Made by a program: the position numbers and the translations under genes. The notes beneath the pieces are model-generated. The model saw nothing but the letters and a program-made list of their open reading frames with translations. It was not told the origin of the DNA and searched no databases. Positions 24,491 through 33,140 of a stretch of DNA of 64,000 nucleotides are shown here, piece after piece; the first letter of the stretch is position 1, and every line of letters starts with the position of its first letter. Source of the DNA: Streptomyces mobaraensis NBRC 13819 = DSM 40847 (GTDB lineage: Bacteria > Actinomycetota > Actinomycetes > Streptomycetales > Streptomycetaceae); assembly GCF_017916255.1 (NCBI RefSeq), contig NZ_CP072827.1, positions 4,365,501-4,429,500 of the forward strand, in the 5' to 3' direction.

Positions 24491-24765
24491 GCTACGCGTA
24501 CCGCGTCGCGTAGACCCCTGAGGCGCGTGCCGATCTCGTCAAGCTGGATGAACAGCTTGCGAAGACCGGCAGTGCCGGGATTTCCGCCGAGATCGCCCCT
24601 GCCCCTTACGGGGGCTTGTCAGTGCCACGGCCCATGGGCGGGGGTGAGTGGGACCGAACGGCTTTGGTCGCCATGTCGGCCGTTCGCTATGTCGTTTCGG
24701 ATGGGGAGGGCGTCGACCCGCCGACCATCACCATCGTGCGCGTCATCAACCGGGGAGCGTCCTGA
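24487..24765 (+). pseudogene. RelE/ParE-like toxin gene with an in-frame stop
   Basis: Reading from GTG 24487 gives SYAYRVA, then TAG at codon 9 (24511-24513), then an uninterrupted 83-codon frame beginning TPEARADLVKLDEQLAKTGS and ending VRYVVSDGEGVDPPTITIVR followed by VINRGAS and a stop. The opening TPEARADL and the closing beta strands match RelE/ParE proteins. A single stop codon has therefore disabled the toxin, which probably made loss of the antitoxin tolerable. GGGAAGGG upstream would have been its ribosome site. Translation from an internal start cannot be excluded. Confidence 0.65.
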
Positions 24766-24768
24766 CCT

Positions 24769-25629
24769 TCAGGCTGCGGTGCGTGGCCCGGCCAGAGCGT
24801 GCAGGAACCGCTCCACCGTCGCCGCCATCGCCTCCCGCGCGGGAGCGAGGTAGCGGCGGGGGTCGACCGTCGACGGGTGCGCCTCCAGGAAGGCGCGGAC
24901 GGCGCCGGTGAAGGCGGTGTTGAGGGCCGTGCCGACGTTTACCTTTCGGATGCCCGATGCCACCGCGCGGCGGAGTTCGGCGTCCGGGACGCCTGAGGAG
25001 CCGTGGAGGACGAGGGGGACGGGGACGGCATCGCGGAGTTCCGTGATCAGCGGGTGGTCCAGGGTCGCCGTGCGGGTCGTCATCGCGTGGGTGCTGCCGA
25101 CCGCCACCGCCAGGGCGTCCACGCCCGTGTCGGCGACGAACGCCGCCGCTTCCGTCGGGTCCGTGCGGACGCCGGGGGTGTGGGCGTCGCCCGGTTTGCC
25201 GCCCACGCGGCCCAGTTCGGCTTCCAGCCAGAGGCCGCGCGCGTGCGCCCAACGCGCCGCTTCCGAAGTCGCCTTGACGTTGTCCGCGTAGGGGAGCGCC
25301 GACGCGTCGTACATGACCGACGAGAAGTCGTGCGCGCTCGCCGCGTGCAGGAGGTCCACCGATTCGACGTGGTCGAGGTGGAGGGCCAGTGGGACGGCGG
25401 AGGCGCGGGCGACGGCCGCGGTGGCGGAGGCGATCGGGGCGAGGGCGCCGCCGTGGAACTTCACGGCGTTCTCGGAGAGCTGGAGGACGGCCGGGCGCCC
25501 GGCCGCCTCCGCGCCGGCGGCGATGGCCTCCGCGTGCTCGACGGTGATGACGTTGAACGCGGCGACGGCCGCGCTCGCGGCGCCTGCGGCGCCGGGGGCG
25601 AGGAGGTCGGCGGTACGGGCCAGGGGCAT
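24769..25629 (-). CDS. Class II ketose-bisphosphate aldolase (tagatose/fructose type)
   Basis: A 286-residue zinc aldolase that cleaves a ketose-1,6-bisphosphate into DHAP and glyceraldehyde-3-phosphate. Catalytic and metal residues are seen in ALHLDHVES (Asp86, zinc His87). AVGSTHAM supplies a further zinc His, and HGSSGVPDAEL and KVNVGTAL form the phosphate-binding and final His/Asn region. The short length and AELGRVGGKPGD loop fit the GatY/KbaY group. The neighbouring PfkB kinase, NagA-type deacetylase and SIS isomerase suggest tagatose-1,6-bisphosphate as substrate. The ATG at 25629 follows GGGAG. Confidence 0.88.
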   Translation of the reverse strand: MPLARTADLLAPGAAGAASAAVAAFNVITVEHAEAIAAGAEAAGRPAVLQLSENAVKFHGGALAPIASATAAVARASAVPLALHLDHVESVDLLHAASAHDFSSVMYDASALPYADNVKATSEAARWAHARGLWLEAELGRVGGKPGDAHTPGVRTDPTEAAAFVADTGVDALAVAVGSTHAMTTRTATLDHPLITELRDAVPVPLVLHGSSGVPDAELRRAVASGIRKVNVGTALNTAFTGAVRAFLEAHPSTVDPRRYLAPAREAMAATVERFLHALAGPRTAA

Positions 25630-25800
25630 CGGCTCAACTCCCGTGCGCGAGCGGGCGCGGGCCGCCACGACGTCCCGTCGTCCTGTCTGCTGGTGGGTGG
25701 GGCGCTGTCGATGGGGGCGGGGGTGCGTGGTCCGTTCGGGGCGTCGGAACCGTCGCGCGGGCGCGGGCGTCGCGGACGGCCGTCCCGCCCCGCACGAGAC

Positions 25801-26733
25801 TCACACCGTCACCACCTTCACCAGCGGCAGCGCCGCCTCGTACGCGTCCGCGTCGAACTCGCCCGCCACCGGGGCCCGGACCGTCGCCGCCGAGACGGCG
25901 ATCGCGCGGCGGAGGCGGTCGGGCCAGGGGAGGCCCTCCAGCCAGGCGGACAGGAGGCCGGCCACGGCGGAGTCGCCGGCGCCCGTCGGGTTGCCCTTGA
26001 GGCGGGCGGGTGGGGTGGCGCGCCAGGTGCCGTCGGGGGTGATGGCGAGCATGCCGTCGGTGCCGAGGGACGCGGCGACGGCGTGGGCGCCCCGGCGGCG
26101 GGCGTCGAGGGCCGCGCGGACGGGGTCGGTGGAGCCGGTGAGGGCGGCGAGTTCGGCGGCGTTCGGCTTGACGATGTCGGGGCGGGCCGCGACGCCGCGT
26201 CGCAGGGGTTCGCCGGAGGTGTCCAGGAGGACGGGGATGTCGCGGGTGCGCGCCTGGCGGATCAACTGCGCGTAGGCGCCCACCGGGACGCCCGGCGGGA
26301 GGCTGCCGCACAGGGCCACTGCCCGGGCGTCGTCCAGGAGTTGGGCGTAACGAGCCGTGAAGGCCGCCCACTCCGCCGCGGTGATCGCCGGGCCGGTCTC
26401 GTTGAGCTGGGTGGTGTCGCCGGTGCTCGCGTCCACGACGCCGACCGTGCGGCGGGTGGAGCCGGCGATCGGGACGAGGGCGTCGGTCAGGCGGCCCGCC
26501 GTGTCGGCGGCCGTCGTGGCCAGGAGCGTGCGGAGGGTCTCGCCGGTCGGGCCGCCCGCGAAGCCCGTGACCGTGGTGGCGTGGCCCAGCCGGGCCAGCA
26601 CCCGGGAGACGTTCAGGCCCTTGCCGCCCGGCCGTTCGACCGCCTCGGCGACGCGATGGGAGGTGTGGGGACGCAGCCGGGGGACCCGGTAGGTCAGGTC
26701 GAGCGCGGCGTTGAGCGTGACCGTGAGGATCAT
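25801..26733 (-). CDS. PfkB-family 1-phosphofructokinase / tagatose-6-phosphate kinase
   Basis: A 310-residue sugar kinase of the LacC/FruK group. The substrate-binding start (ILTVTLNAALDLTYRV), GGKGLNVSRVLARLG and the ATP/anion-hole signature NPTGAGDSAVAG with catalytic Asp254 are all present. It should phosphorylate fructose-1-phosphate or tagatose-6-phosphate to a bisphosphate, handing it to the aldolase 170 bases downstream. The ATG at 26733 has GAGAGAGG upstream. The longer open frame to 26886 is not supported. Among its neighbours, the tagatose role seems more coherent than fructose metabolism, since no fructose PTS is nearby. Confidence 0.87.
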   Translation of the reverse strand: MILTVTLNAALDLTYRVPRLRPHTSHRVAEAVERPGGKGLNVSRVLARLGHATTVTGFAGGPTGETLRTLLATTAADTAGRLTDALVPIAGSTRRTVGVVDASTGDTTQLNETGPAITAAEWAAFTARYAQLLDDARAVALCGSLPPGVPVGAYAQLIRQARTRDIPVLLDTSGEPLRRGVAARPDIVKPNAAELAALTGSTDPVRAALDARRRGAHAVAASLGTDGMLAITPDGTWRATPPARLKGNPTGAGDSAVAGLLSAWLEGLPWPDRLRRAIAVSAATVRAPVAGEFDADAYEAALPLVKVVTV

Positions 26734-26858
26734 CGGCGCCTCTCTCGGACCGGTCCGCGGGGACCCAGTGGGGACACGATTGCGCGAGCGATCATGCCAA
26801 AACAGCGGCGGCAGGCCCAGTCCCCGGACCTGCCGCCGTTCCCCAAGGAGAGGACGAA

Positions 26859-28013
26859 TCAGCGCACTTCGGGGCGGACCAGCCATTCGCCCTTGCGCAT
26901 GACGCCGACGAGTTCGAACGCGCCGTCGAGGACGACGAGGTCGGCGTCCTTGCCCGGTTCCAGGGAACCGACGCGGTCGGCGACGCCCAGCAGCCGGGCC
27001 GGGTTGGCGGACAGGGCGGCGACCGCGTCCTCGACCGGCAGCCGGTCGACGGTCACCGCGCGGCGGAACGCCGTGTCCAGGGTGAGGGTCGAGCCGGCGA
27101 TCGAACCGGCCGTCGGGCCGTCCGCGATGCGCGCGACCGCGTCCTTCACCTCCACCCGCATCGGCCCCAGCGCGTACATGCCGTCGCTCATGCCCGCCGC
27201 GCCCATCGCGTCCGTCACGAACGCGACCCGGTCGGCGCCCGCGCGGGCGAACGCCAGCTCCAGGACGGCCGGGTGCAGGTGCGTCCCGTCGTTGATCAGC
27301 TCGACGGTGACCCGCTCGTCCTCCAGCAGCGCCGCGATCGGCCCGGGCGCGCGGTGCAGCAGCGTGGGCATGGCGTTGAAGAGGTGGGTGGCGACGGTCG
27401 CGCCCGCCTCGATGGCGTCGAGCGTCGCCTCGTACGTCGAGTCCGTGTGGCCGACGGCCGCGACGACGCCCAGGTCCGCGAGCATCCGGACGGACTCCAG
27501 GCCGCCGGGCAGCTCGGGGGCGAGGGTCATCATCCGGGCCGTGCCGTGCGCCGCGTCGACGAGCTTGCGGACGTCGGCCGGGTCCGGGTCGCGCAGCAGC
27601 TCCGGCTGGTGGGCGCCGCAGCGGTGCGGGGAGATGAACGGGCCCTCGAAGTGGACGCCCGCCAGGTCGCCCTGCTGGGTCAGCTCCGCGAGGACGGCCG
27701 CCTGCCGGGCGAGGTCGTCCAGGTCGCCGGTGACGGTGGAGGCCACCATCGTCGTCGTGCCGTGCGCGCGGTGCGCGCGGACCGCCGTCAGGGCCTCCTC
27801 CGGGTCGCCGGACGAGAACGAGGCGCCGCCGCCGCCGTGGACGTGCATGTCCACGAAGCCGGGGACGATCCAGTGGCCGGTCAGGTCCCAGGTCGGCGCC
27901 TCCTCGGCGGCGTCCGCGACGACGCGGGTGCCCTCCACGGTGACGCGGCCGTGCTCCACCACCCCGGTCGGCAGCACGACACGGGCGCCGTCGAGAACCG
28001 TTCGTTCGACCAT
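26859..28013 (-). CDS. nagA: N-acetylglucosamine-6-phosphate deacetylase
   Basis: A 384-residue amidohydrolase that deacetylates GlcNAc-6-P (or GalNAc-6-P). Metal and catalytic residues are complete: HVH (57, 59), Glu123 in HFEGPF, His189 in VGHTDS, His210 in ATHLFNAM and Asp268 in FVTDAMGA. PGFVDMHVHG marks the amidohydrolase start. Its ATG overlaps the nagK stop by one base (TGATG), so both are translated from one mRNA. From memory, nagKA is a DasR-controlled unit in S. coelicolor, and a dre-like site precedes it here too. The frame extending to 28460 is only overlap with nagK. Confidence 0.94.
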   Translation of the reverse strand: MVERTVLDGARVVLPTGVVEHGRVTVEGTRVVADAAEEAPTWDLTGHWIVPGFVDMHVHGGGGASFSSGDPEEALTAVRAHRAHGTTTMVASTVTGDLDDLARQAAVLAELTQQGDLAGVHFEGPFISPHRCGAHQPELLRDPDPADVRKLVDAAHGTARMMTLAPELPGGLESVRMLADLGVVAAVGHTDSTYEATLDAIEAGATVATHLFNAMPTLLHRAPGPIAALLEDERVTVELINDGTHLHPAVLELAFARAGADRVAFVTDAMGAAGMSDGMYALGPMRVEVKDAVARIADGPTAGSIAGSTLTLDTAFRRAVTVDRLPVEDAVAALSANPARLLGVADRVGSLEPGKDADLVVLDGAFELVGVMRKGEWLVRPEVR

Positions 28014-28990
28014 CAGGCGGATACCTCCGTGGATTCCGTGGGTGCCGTGGATGTTGTGGCTGCCCGGGCGGCCAGCAGGTCCCGGGCGAGCAGGCCCGCG
28101 CCCAGGCAGCCGGCGGTGGCCCCGAGGGCCGCCGGGACGATGAGGGGGAGTTTCTGGAACGTGAGGCGCTCCGCGACGGCGGCGCGCAGCGGGCCGAACA
28201 GCGTTTCGCCCGATTCGGCCAGCCCGCCGCCGACGATCAGCGTACGGGGGTCGAGCAGCGTCAGCCCGACGACGAGGCCGTCGGCGAGCGCGTCCACCGC
28301 CTCCTGCCAGACGCGGTGGGCGCGGGGGTCGCCGGCCTCGACGGCGCGGGCGCAGGCGGCGGCGTCGGCCGCCGGGTCGCCGCTCGCGGCGGCCCAGGCG
28401 CGGCCCACGGCGGCGGCCGACGCGAGCGTCTCCAGGCAGCCGCGGCCGCCGCAGCCGCATTCCGGGGCGTCCGGGCCGCGGCGTACGGCGATGTGGCCGA
28501 TCTCCCCGGCCGAGCCGTTCGCGCCCTCCTCGACACGGCCCTGGATGCCGATCGCGCCCGCTATGCCGGTGCCGAGGGCCACGAAGAGGAAGCGGTCCGC
28601 GCCGCGGCCGGCGCCGAGCCTGCCCTCGGCGAGGCCGCCCGTCCTGACGTCGTGGCCCAGGGCCACGGGGGTGCCGCCGAGGCGGCGGCTCAGGAGGTCG
28701 CGGAGGGGGAGGTCGCGCCAGCCCAGGTTGGCGGCGTAGACGGCTGTGCCGGTGGTCGTGTCCACTACGCCCGGGACGGCTATGCCTGCCGCTGCCGGGG
28801 GCTCGCCGAACTCCTTCTCGGCCCGGTCGCGGAGTTCTTCGGCCAGGTCGAGGATGCGGGTGACCACCGCGTCCGGGCCCTGGTCGCGGTCTGTGGGGCG
28901 GAGGGTTTCGTGGACGAGGGTGGTGTCCGCGCCCATGAGGGCGGCTTTTATCCCGGTGCCGCCCACGTCGAGGGCGATGACATGTTTCAC
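28013..28990 (-). CDS. nagK: ROK-family N-acetylhexosamine kinase
   Basis: A 325-residue ROK kinase that phosphorylates GlcNAc or a related amino sugar at O6 in the cytoplasm. The phosphate loop is ALDVGGTGIKAAL. The catalytic Asp is in LGHDVRTGG, and the zinc motif is GHIAVRR...CGCGGRGCLET with three cysteines and a His. There is no N-terminal helix-turn-helix, so it is an enzyme and not a NagC-type repressor. It is the first gene of the nagK-nagA unit and is preceded by a DasR-like operator 27 bases before the start. Confidence 0.93.
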   Translation of the reverse strand: MKHVIALDVGGTGIKAALMGADTTLVHETLRPTDRDQGPDAVVTRILDLAEELRDRAEKEFGEPPAAAGIAVPGVVDTTTGTAVYAANLGWRDLPLRDLLSRRLGGTPVALGHDVRTGGLAEGRLGAGRGADRFLFVALGTGIAGAIGIQGRVEEGANGSAGEIGHIAVRRGPDAPECGCGGRGCLETLASAAAVGRAWAAASGDPAADAAACARAVEAGDPRAHRVWQEAVDALADGLVVGLTLLDPRTLIVGGGLAESGETLFGPLRAAVAERLTFQKLPLIVPAALGATAGCLGAGLLARDLLAARAATTSTAPTESTEVSA

Positions 28991-29017
28991 CCGGACAGTT
29001 TCGCGCGTGGGGGTGGG

Positions 29018-29033
29018 AAAGGTCTAGTCCACT
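29018..29033. promoter_or_regulatory. DasR-responsive element (dre-like) upstream of nagKA
   Basis: AAAGGTCTAGTCCACT matches the dre consensus ACTGGTCTAGACCACT at 13 of 16 positions, including the core GGTCTAG-CC. It sits 28 bases before the nagK start, overlapping the expected promoter. DasR binding here would repress the genes until GlcNAc-6-P or GlcN-6-P accumulates. Confidence 0.75.
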
Positions 29034-29070
29034 GTTCGACGGGTGCGGGATGGGGGCGCCTGCGGCGGGC

Positions 29071-29275
29071 TGTGCCCCGGTCCCGCCCTTTCACCGTTTC
29101 GTGCGGGGGCGAGCCCCCGCACCCCCGAAACCGCGCTCCGCGCGGTTGTCCTCAAACGCCGGACGGGCTGGATAGTCAGCCCGTCCGGCGTTTGAGGACG
29201 AGCGGCGGAGCCGCGAAAGGGGGGTCTGGGGCGGCAGCCCCAGGAAACGGCGAAAGGGCGGGACCGGGGCACCCT
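29071..29275. repeat. Dispersed intergenic palindromic repeat, copy B (full length)
   Basis: A nested palindrome of about 205 bp. The outer arms are GTGCCCCGGTCCCGCCCTTT and its complement, with intermediate GCGGGGGCGAGCCCCCGC and CGCGCTCCGCGCG hairpins. The central stem is a perfect 23 bp (29148-29170 with 29177-29199) built on GTCCTCAAACGCCGGACGGG. It fills the space between nagK and the SIS gene and touches the SIS gene's stop codon. Confidence 0.9.
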
Positions 29276-30180
29276 CAAACGCCGAGCACCACACTCCGGG
29301 TCAGCCCCCGCGGCCGGTCCGGGTCCAGCCCCCGCGCCTCCGCCACCGCCACCGCGACCCGCTGCGCCCGGACGAGCTCGGCCAGTGGGTCACTCGGCGC
29401 GTGGACGAACGTTCCGCCGGCCGCCGTCACGGCCTCCTCCAAACCACCCGGCACCGGCCCGAAACCCCACGTCACCCGCCCCGCACCGGCGATGGCCACC
29501 GGCCCGTGCCGGTACTCCATCGCCGGATACGCCTCCGTCCAGGCCCCCGCCGCCTCGCGCATCTTCAGCGCCGCCTCCTGGGCCACGCCGTACGCCCAGC
29601 CCCGCCCCAGGAACGACCACTGCGAAGCGGAGAGCAGCGCGGCGGGCAGCGGCTCCGCGACGGCGGTGGCCGCCTCGTCGGCGGCCCGCAGCACCGCTTC
29701 CCTCCCGCCGGGGAGGGCGGCCCGCAGCAGGGCCAGGGCGGTCGTCGCGAACCTCGTCTGGACGACGGACTCCTCGTCCGCCCAGTCCAGCACCGCGAGC
29801 GCGTCGGCCGCGTCCCGCACCGGCGTGGCCGGGTCGGCGGTGAGCGCCAGCAGCGGCGCGGTGCCGCGGAGGGCGGCGAGCAGGTCCAGGACCTCCGTCG
29901 TGGTGCCGGAGCGGGTGATCGCCACCACCCGGTCGTAGCGGCGGGCCGTGGGGAACTCGGACGCGGCGAACGCGTCCGTCTCGCCCTCGCCCGCCGCCTC
30001 GCGCAGGGCCGCGTACGCCTGCGCCATGAACCAGCTCGTGCCGCAGCCGGTGACGGCGACGCGCTCGCCGGGCCGGGGCAGTCCCTCCGTGGCCGGGACG
30101 GCGTCCGCGGCCCGGCGCCAGCAGGCGGGCTGGGTGGCGAGTTCCGCCGCAGTGCGCGAGGTGGTGGGTGGTACGGCCAT
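29275..30180 (-). CDS. SIS-domain sugar isomerase (AgaS/GlmS-C-like)
   Basis: A 301-residue protein with two SIS folds, the sugar-phosphate isomerase half found in GlmS and AgaS, without a glutaminase domain. Motifs include TGCGTSWFMAQAY and ITRSGTTTEVLDLLAAL in SIS-1, and LGRGWAYGVAQEAALKMREA with AYPAMEYRHGP in SIS-2, which carries the catalytic Glu/Lys/His set. It probably isomerises and deaminates an amino-sugar phosphate from NagA into a ketose phosphate. The ATG follows AAGGAG. It is divergent from the sugar-binding lipoprotein gene and codirectional with nagKA. Confidence 0.85.
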   Translation of the reverse strand: MAVPPTTSRTAAELATQPACWRRAADAVPATEGLPRPGERVAVTGCGTSWFMAQAYAALREAAGEGETDAFAASEFPTARRYDRVVAITRSGTTTEVLDLLAALRGTAPLLALTADPATPVRDAADALAVLDWADEESVVQTRFATTALALLRAALPGGREAVLRAADEAATAVAEPLPAALLSASQWSFLGRGWAYGVAQEAALKMREAAGAWTEAYPAMEYRHGPVAIAGAGRVTWGFGPVPGGLEEAVTAAGGTFVHAPSDPLAELVRAQRVAVAVAEARGLDPDRPRGLTRSVVLGV

Positions 30181-30454
30181 GACCTGGGCTCCTTACGGTG
30201 TGCGTGAGCGATCCGTGAGTGATCCGTCCGTGTCCCACCGTGGATAGCAGCCCGCCGCCCGGAGGGGGAAGGGCGAGGCCGGAGCGAGCCCCTGTTCGAA
30301 GAGCCTTTAAGGTGGCGCGGGAGAACGTGCGGAGCCTGTGGCTCCCGCGGCCCCCACCGGGCAGGCCGTCCGCATCACGGCCGGGGACGCGCGCAGGGGC
30401 ACGGCACGGGCACGGCACGGTCACACGGGTCACAATCACAAGGGCGGAAAGCAA

Positions 30455-31741
30455 GTGCAGCGGCGGCGGTTCTTGAGTCTCTCGGCGGCGGGTGCCGCGA
30501 CGGCGGCGATGGTGCCCGCACTCTCGGCGTGCGGGAGCGGAGGTCCCGGGGGCGGCAAGAAGACGCTGCGCCTGGTCGCCGCCGAGTACGGCGACGGCAA
30601 GCCGGAGAACAGCTCCAAGAAGTACTGGGACTCGGTCGCCCGGACCTTCATGGGTGACCACAAGGGCGTCAAGGTCGAGGTCGAGGTCTACAGCTGGACC
30701 GAGGTCGACAAGAAGGTCGCCGACATGGTCGCCCAGGGCAACGCCCCGGACGTCGCGCAGATCGGCGCGTACGCCGACTTCGCCGCCGCCGGCAAGCTCT
30801 ACAGCGCCGACCAGCTGCTCTCCATATCCACCCAGGCCGACTTCATCGCGTCGATCGCCCGCGCGGGCGAGGTGCACCGGACGCAGTACGGCCTGCCGTT
30901 CGTCTCCTCCACCCGACTGCTCTTCTGCAACGAGACGCTGTTCCGCAAGGCCGGGATCATCAAGAAGCCCGAGAGCTGGGCCGAGGTCCAGACCGCCGCG
31001 ACGAAGCTGAAGGCCGCCGGGGTGAAGATCCCGTTCGGGCTGCCGCTGGGTCCCGAGGAGGCGCCCGCCGAGACCATGCTGTGGATGCTGGGCGGCGGCG
31101 GTGGCTACACCGACAAGAACGGCAGCTACACCATCCGCTCGCAGCAGAACGTCCGGACGTTCGAGTGGCTGCGCGACGAGCTCGTCGGCAAGGAACTCAC
31201 CGGCCCCGGCAACCCCGCCCGTACCAACCGCCAGGACCTCTTCGACGCCTTCTGCAAGGGCCAGGTCGGCATGCTCCACGGCCACCCCAGCCTGATGCAG
31301 CAGGCGGAGGCGGCCGACATCAAGTACGAGATGATCCCGCTCCCCGGTATCGACGGCAAGGCGAAGTCGACGATGGGTGTCGCCGACTGGGTCATGGCCT
31401 TCAAGACCGCACCCCGCAAGGAGGTCGGCCTCTTCCTGGACTTCCTCTACGGCACCCAGACCGTGCTCGACTTCACCGGCAAGTACGACCTGCTGCCGGT
31501 GACCACGTCCGCCTCCCGGCAGATGCGCAAGGACGACTCGAAGCGGTCGAAGAAGCTGCGGCCGTTCCTGGACCCGCTGCCCCAGGCCGAGTTCTACCCC
31601 GCCGACAAGACCTCCTGGGCCAAGGTCAGCAAGACCATCAAGGAGAAGATCGGCGGCGTCGTGCAGAAGGGCGCCGACGTGGCCGGCATCCTCGACGAGA
31701 TCCAGCGCGAGGCCGACTCCACGGACGGCGTGGCGCGCTAG
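30455..31741 (+). CDS. Sugar ABC transporter substrate-binding lipoprotein
   Basis: A 428-residue extracellular solute-binding protein, family 1. The N-terminus carries a twin-arginine motif (QRRRFLSLSAAG) and a lipobox (LSAC), so it is a Tat-exported lipoprotein. The body has sugar-binding landmarks such as NAPDVAQIGAYADFAAAGKL, YGLPFVSSTRLLFCNETLF and DLFDAFCKGQVGMLHGHPSL. No permease or ATPase gene is adjacent. MsiK, or another importer's permease, must complete it. GTG 30455 puts the export signal at the very N-terminus, unlike the ATG frame at 30338. Its location opposite the SIS gene suggests an amino-sugar ligand. Confidence 0.88.
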   Translation: MQRRRFLSLSAAGAATAAMVPALSACGSGGPGGGKKTLRLVAAEYGDGKPENSSKKYWDSVARTFMGDHKGVKVEVEVYSWTEVDKKVADMVAQGNAPDVAQIGAYADFAAAGKLYSADQLLSISTQADFIASIARAGEVHRTQYGLPFVSSTRLLFCNETLFRKAGIIKKPESWAEVQTAATKLKAAGVKIPFGLPLGPEEAPAETMLWMLGGGGGYTDKNGSYTIRSQQNVRTFEWLRDELVGKELTGPGNPARTNRQDLFDAFCKGQVGMLHGHPSLMQQAEAADIKYEMIPLPGIDGKAKSTMGVADWVMAFKTAPRKEVGLFLDFLYGTQTVLDFTGKYDLLPVTTSASRQMRKDDSKRSKKLRPFLDPLPQAEFYPADKTSWAKVSKTIKEKIGGVVQKGADVAGILDEIQREADSTDGVAR

Positions 31742-31813
31742 GTACGGAGGCGGGCGGGGCCTGGGGGACGGAGGCCGTCCGGGCCCTTCCCGCCGTCGCC
31801 TACGCTGGACCGC

Positions 31814-32047
31814 ATGGAAGACAGGCCCCTCTCCGAGCGGGACGTGGCCGTGCTCGCCCTCGAACGGCGGTCGTGGCCCGGCCCCGGCGCCAAGGAACGG
31901 GTCGTGCGGGAGCGGCTCGGCATCACGCCCACCCGCTACTACCAGCTCCTCAACGCCCTGCTCGACGATCCCCGGGCCCTGGCCCACGACCCCGTCACGG
32001 TCAACCGGCTGCGCCGGCTGCGCGAGGCCCGGCGGGCCCGCCGCTGA
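31814..32047 (+). CDS. DUF3263 family small DNA-binding-like protein
   Basis: A 77-residue protein that fits DUF3263 closely: SERDVAVLALERRSWPGPGA, then ERLGITPTRYYQLLNALLDD and DPVTVNRLRRLREARRARR. The YYQLLNxLLDDP segment looks like a helix-turn-helix recognition helix. The family is nearly universal in actinobacteria and has no proven function. It is a single gene between the sugar-binding lipoprotein and otsB, both in the same direction. Confidence 0.9.
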   Translation: MEDRPLSERDVAVLALERRSWPGPGAKERVVRERLGITPTRYYQLLNALLDDPRALAHDPVTVNRLRRLREARRARR

Positions 32048-32147
32048 CCGGCGGACGTACGTCCCGCCCGGAACCCCACTTCGTGAACCCCTGAGGAAAT
32101 CGGGAAGCGCCCGACTCGACGGCGCGCGCCTGGGTAGGGTCGTCGGC

Positions 32148-33041
32148 ATGGGCAGCCACCCCCTTCCGGAACCCGTGACGTCCGCCGGGCGCGAGGGCCT
32201 CGCCGCGCTCCTCGCCCGGCCCCGCCGCGCGATCGTCGCGCTGGACTTCGACGGGACGCTCGCCGAGATCGTCCCCGACCCCGAACGCGCCCGGGCGCAC
32301 CCCGCGGCCGTCCCCGCCCTCGCCCGGCTCGCGCCGCACCTCGACTCGGTGGCGGTGATCACCGGCAGACCCGCCGGGGTCGCCGTCCGCTACGGCGGCT
32401 TCGCCGGGGTGCCGGGCCTCGAACGCATGGCCGTGCTCGGCCACTACGGCGCCGAACGCTGGGACGCGGCCACCGGCACCGTCCGCTCACCGGCCCCGCA
32501 CCCGGGCATCGCCGCCGTCCAGGCCGAACTGCCCGGCGTGCTCGACGCGTCCGGCGCCTGGCACGGCACCTGGGTCGAGACCGCGCCCATCGAGAACAAG
32601 GGCGGCCGGGCCGTCGCCGTCCACACCCGCCGCGCCCCCGACCCGCAGGGCGCCTTCCGGGCGTTGGAGAAGCCGCTGGCCGAACTCGCCGCGCGGCACG
32701 GGCTGATCGTCGAGCCCGGGCGGCTGGTGCTGGAGCTGCGCCCGCCGGGCATGGACAAGGGCGTCGCCCTCGCCGACCACGTCCGCGCCACCGGCGCCGA
32801 CTGCGTCCTCTACGCCGGGGACGACCTCGGCGACCTGGCCGCCTTCGACGCGGTGGAGCGGCTGCGCGCCGACGGCCTGACCGGCGTCCTGGTGTGCAGC
32901 GGCAGCACGGAGGTCACCGAACTGGCCGAGCGGGCGGACCTGGTGGTGGACGGTCCCAAGGGTGTGGTGGCGCTGCTGGAGGCGCTGGCGGACGCGGTGA
33001 CGGGTGAGGCGGGCGGCGGGACGGGCGGGGCCGAGGACTGA
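32148..33041 (+). CDS. otsB: Trehalose-6-phosphate phosphatase
   Basis: A 297-residue HAD-superfamily phosphatase that makes trehalose from trehalose-6-phosphate. Motif I is ALDFDGTLAEI (nucleophile Asp33, acid Asp35), motif II is VAVITGR, motif III is the MDKGVAL Lys, and motif IV is YAGDDLGDLAAF. OtsA lies about 1 kb downstream on the opposite strand, so the two pathway genes are convergent rather than an operon. An in-frame tail (GEAGGGTGGAED) is low-complexity. Confidence 0.92.
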   Translation: MGSHPLPEPVTSAGREGLAALLARPRRAIVALDFDGTLAEIVPDPERARAHPAAVPALARLAPHLDSVAVITGRPAGVAVRYGGFAGVPGLERMAVLGHYGAERWDAATGTVRSPAPHPGIAAVQAELPGVLDASGAWHGTWVETAPIENKGGRAVAVHTRRAPDPQGAFRALEKPLAELAARHGLIVEPGRLVLELRPPGMDKGVALADHVRATGADCVLYAGDDLGDLAAFDAVERLRADGLTGVLVCSGSTEVTELAERADLVVDGPKGVVALLEALADAVTGEAGGGTGGAED

Positions 33042-33140
33042 CGCGTCCGCGGACCCGTTCCCTTTCCCTCGTGCGCTCACGCCCTCGTACCTGTCCCGAC
33101 CCCCGTCCGTCCGCTCGGCACCGTCCGCCGGGGCGTCCTC

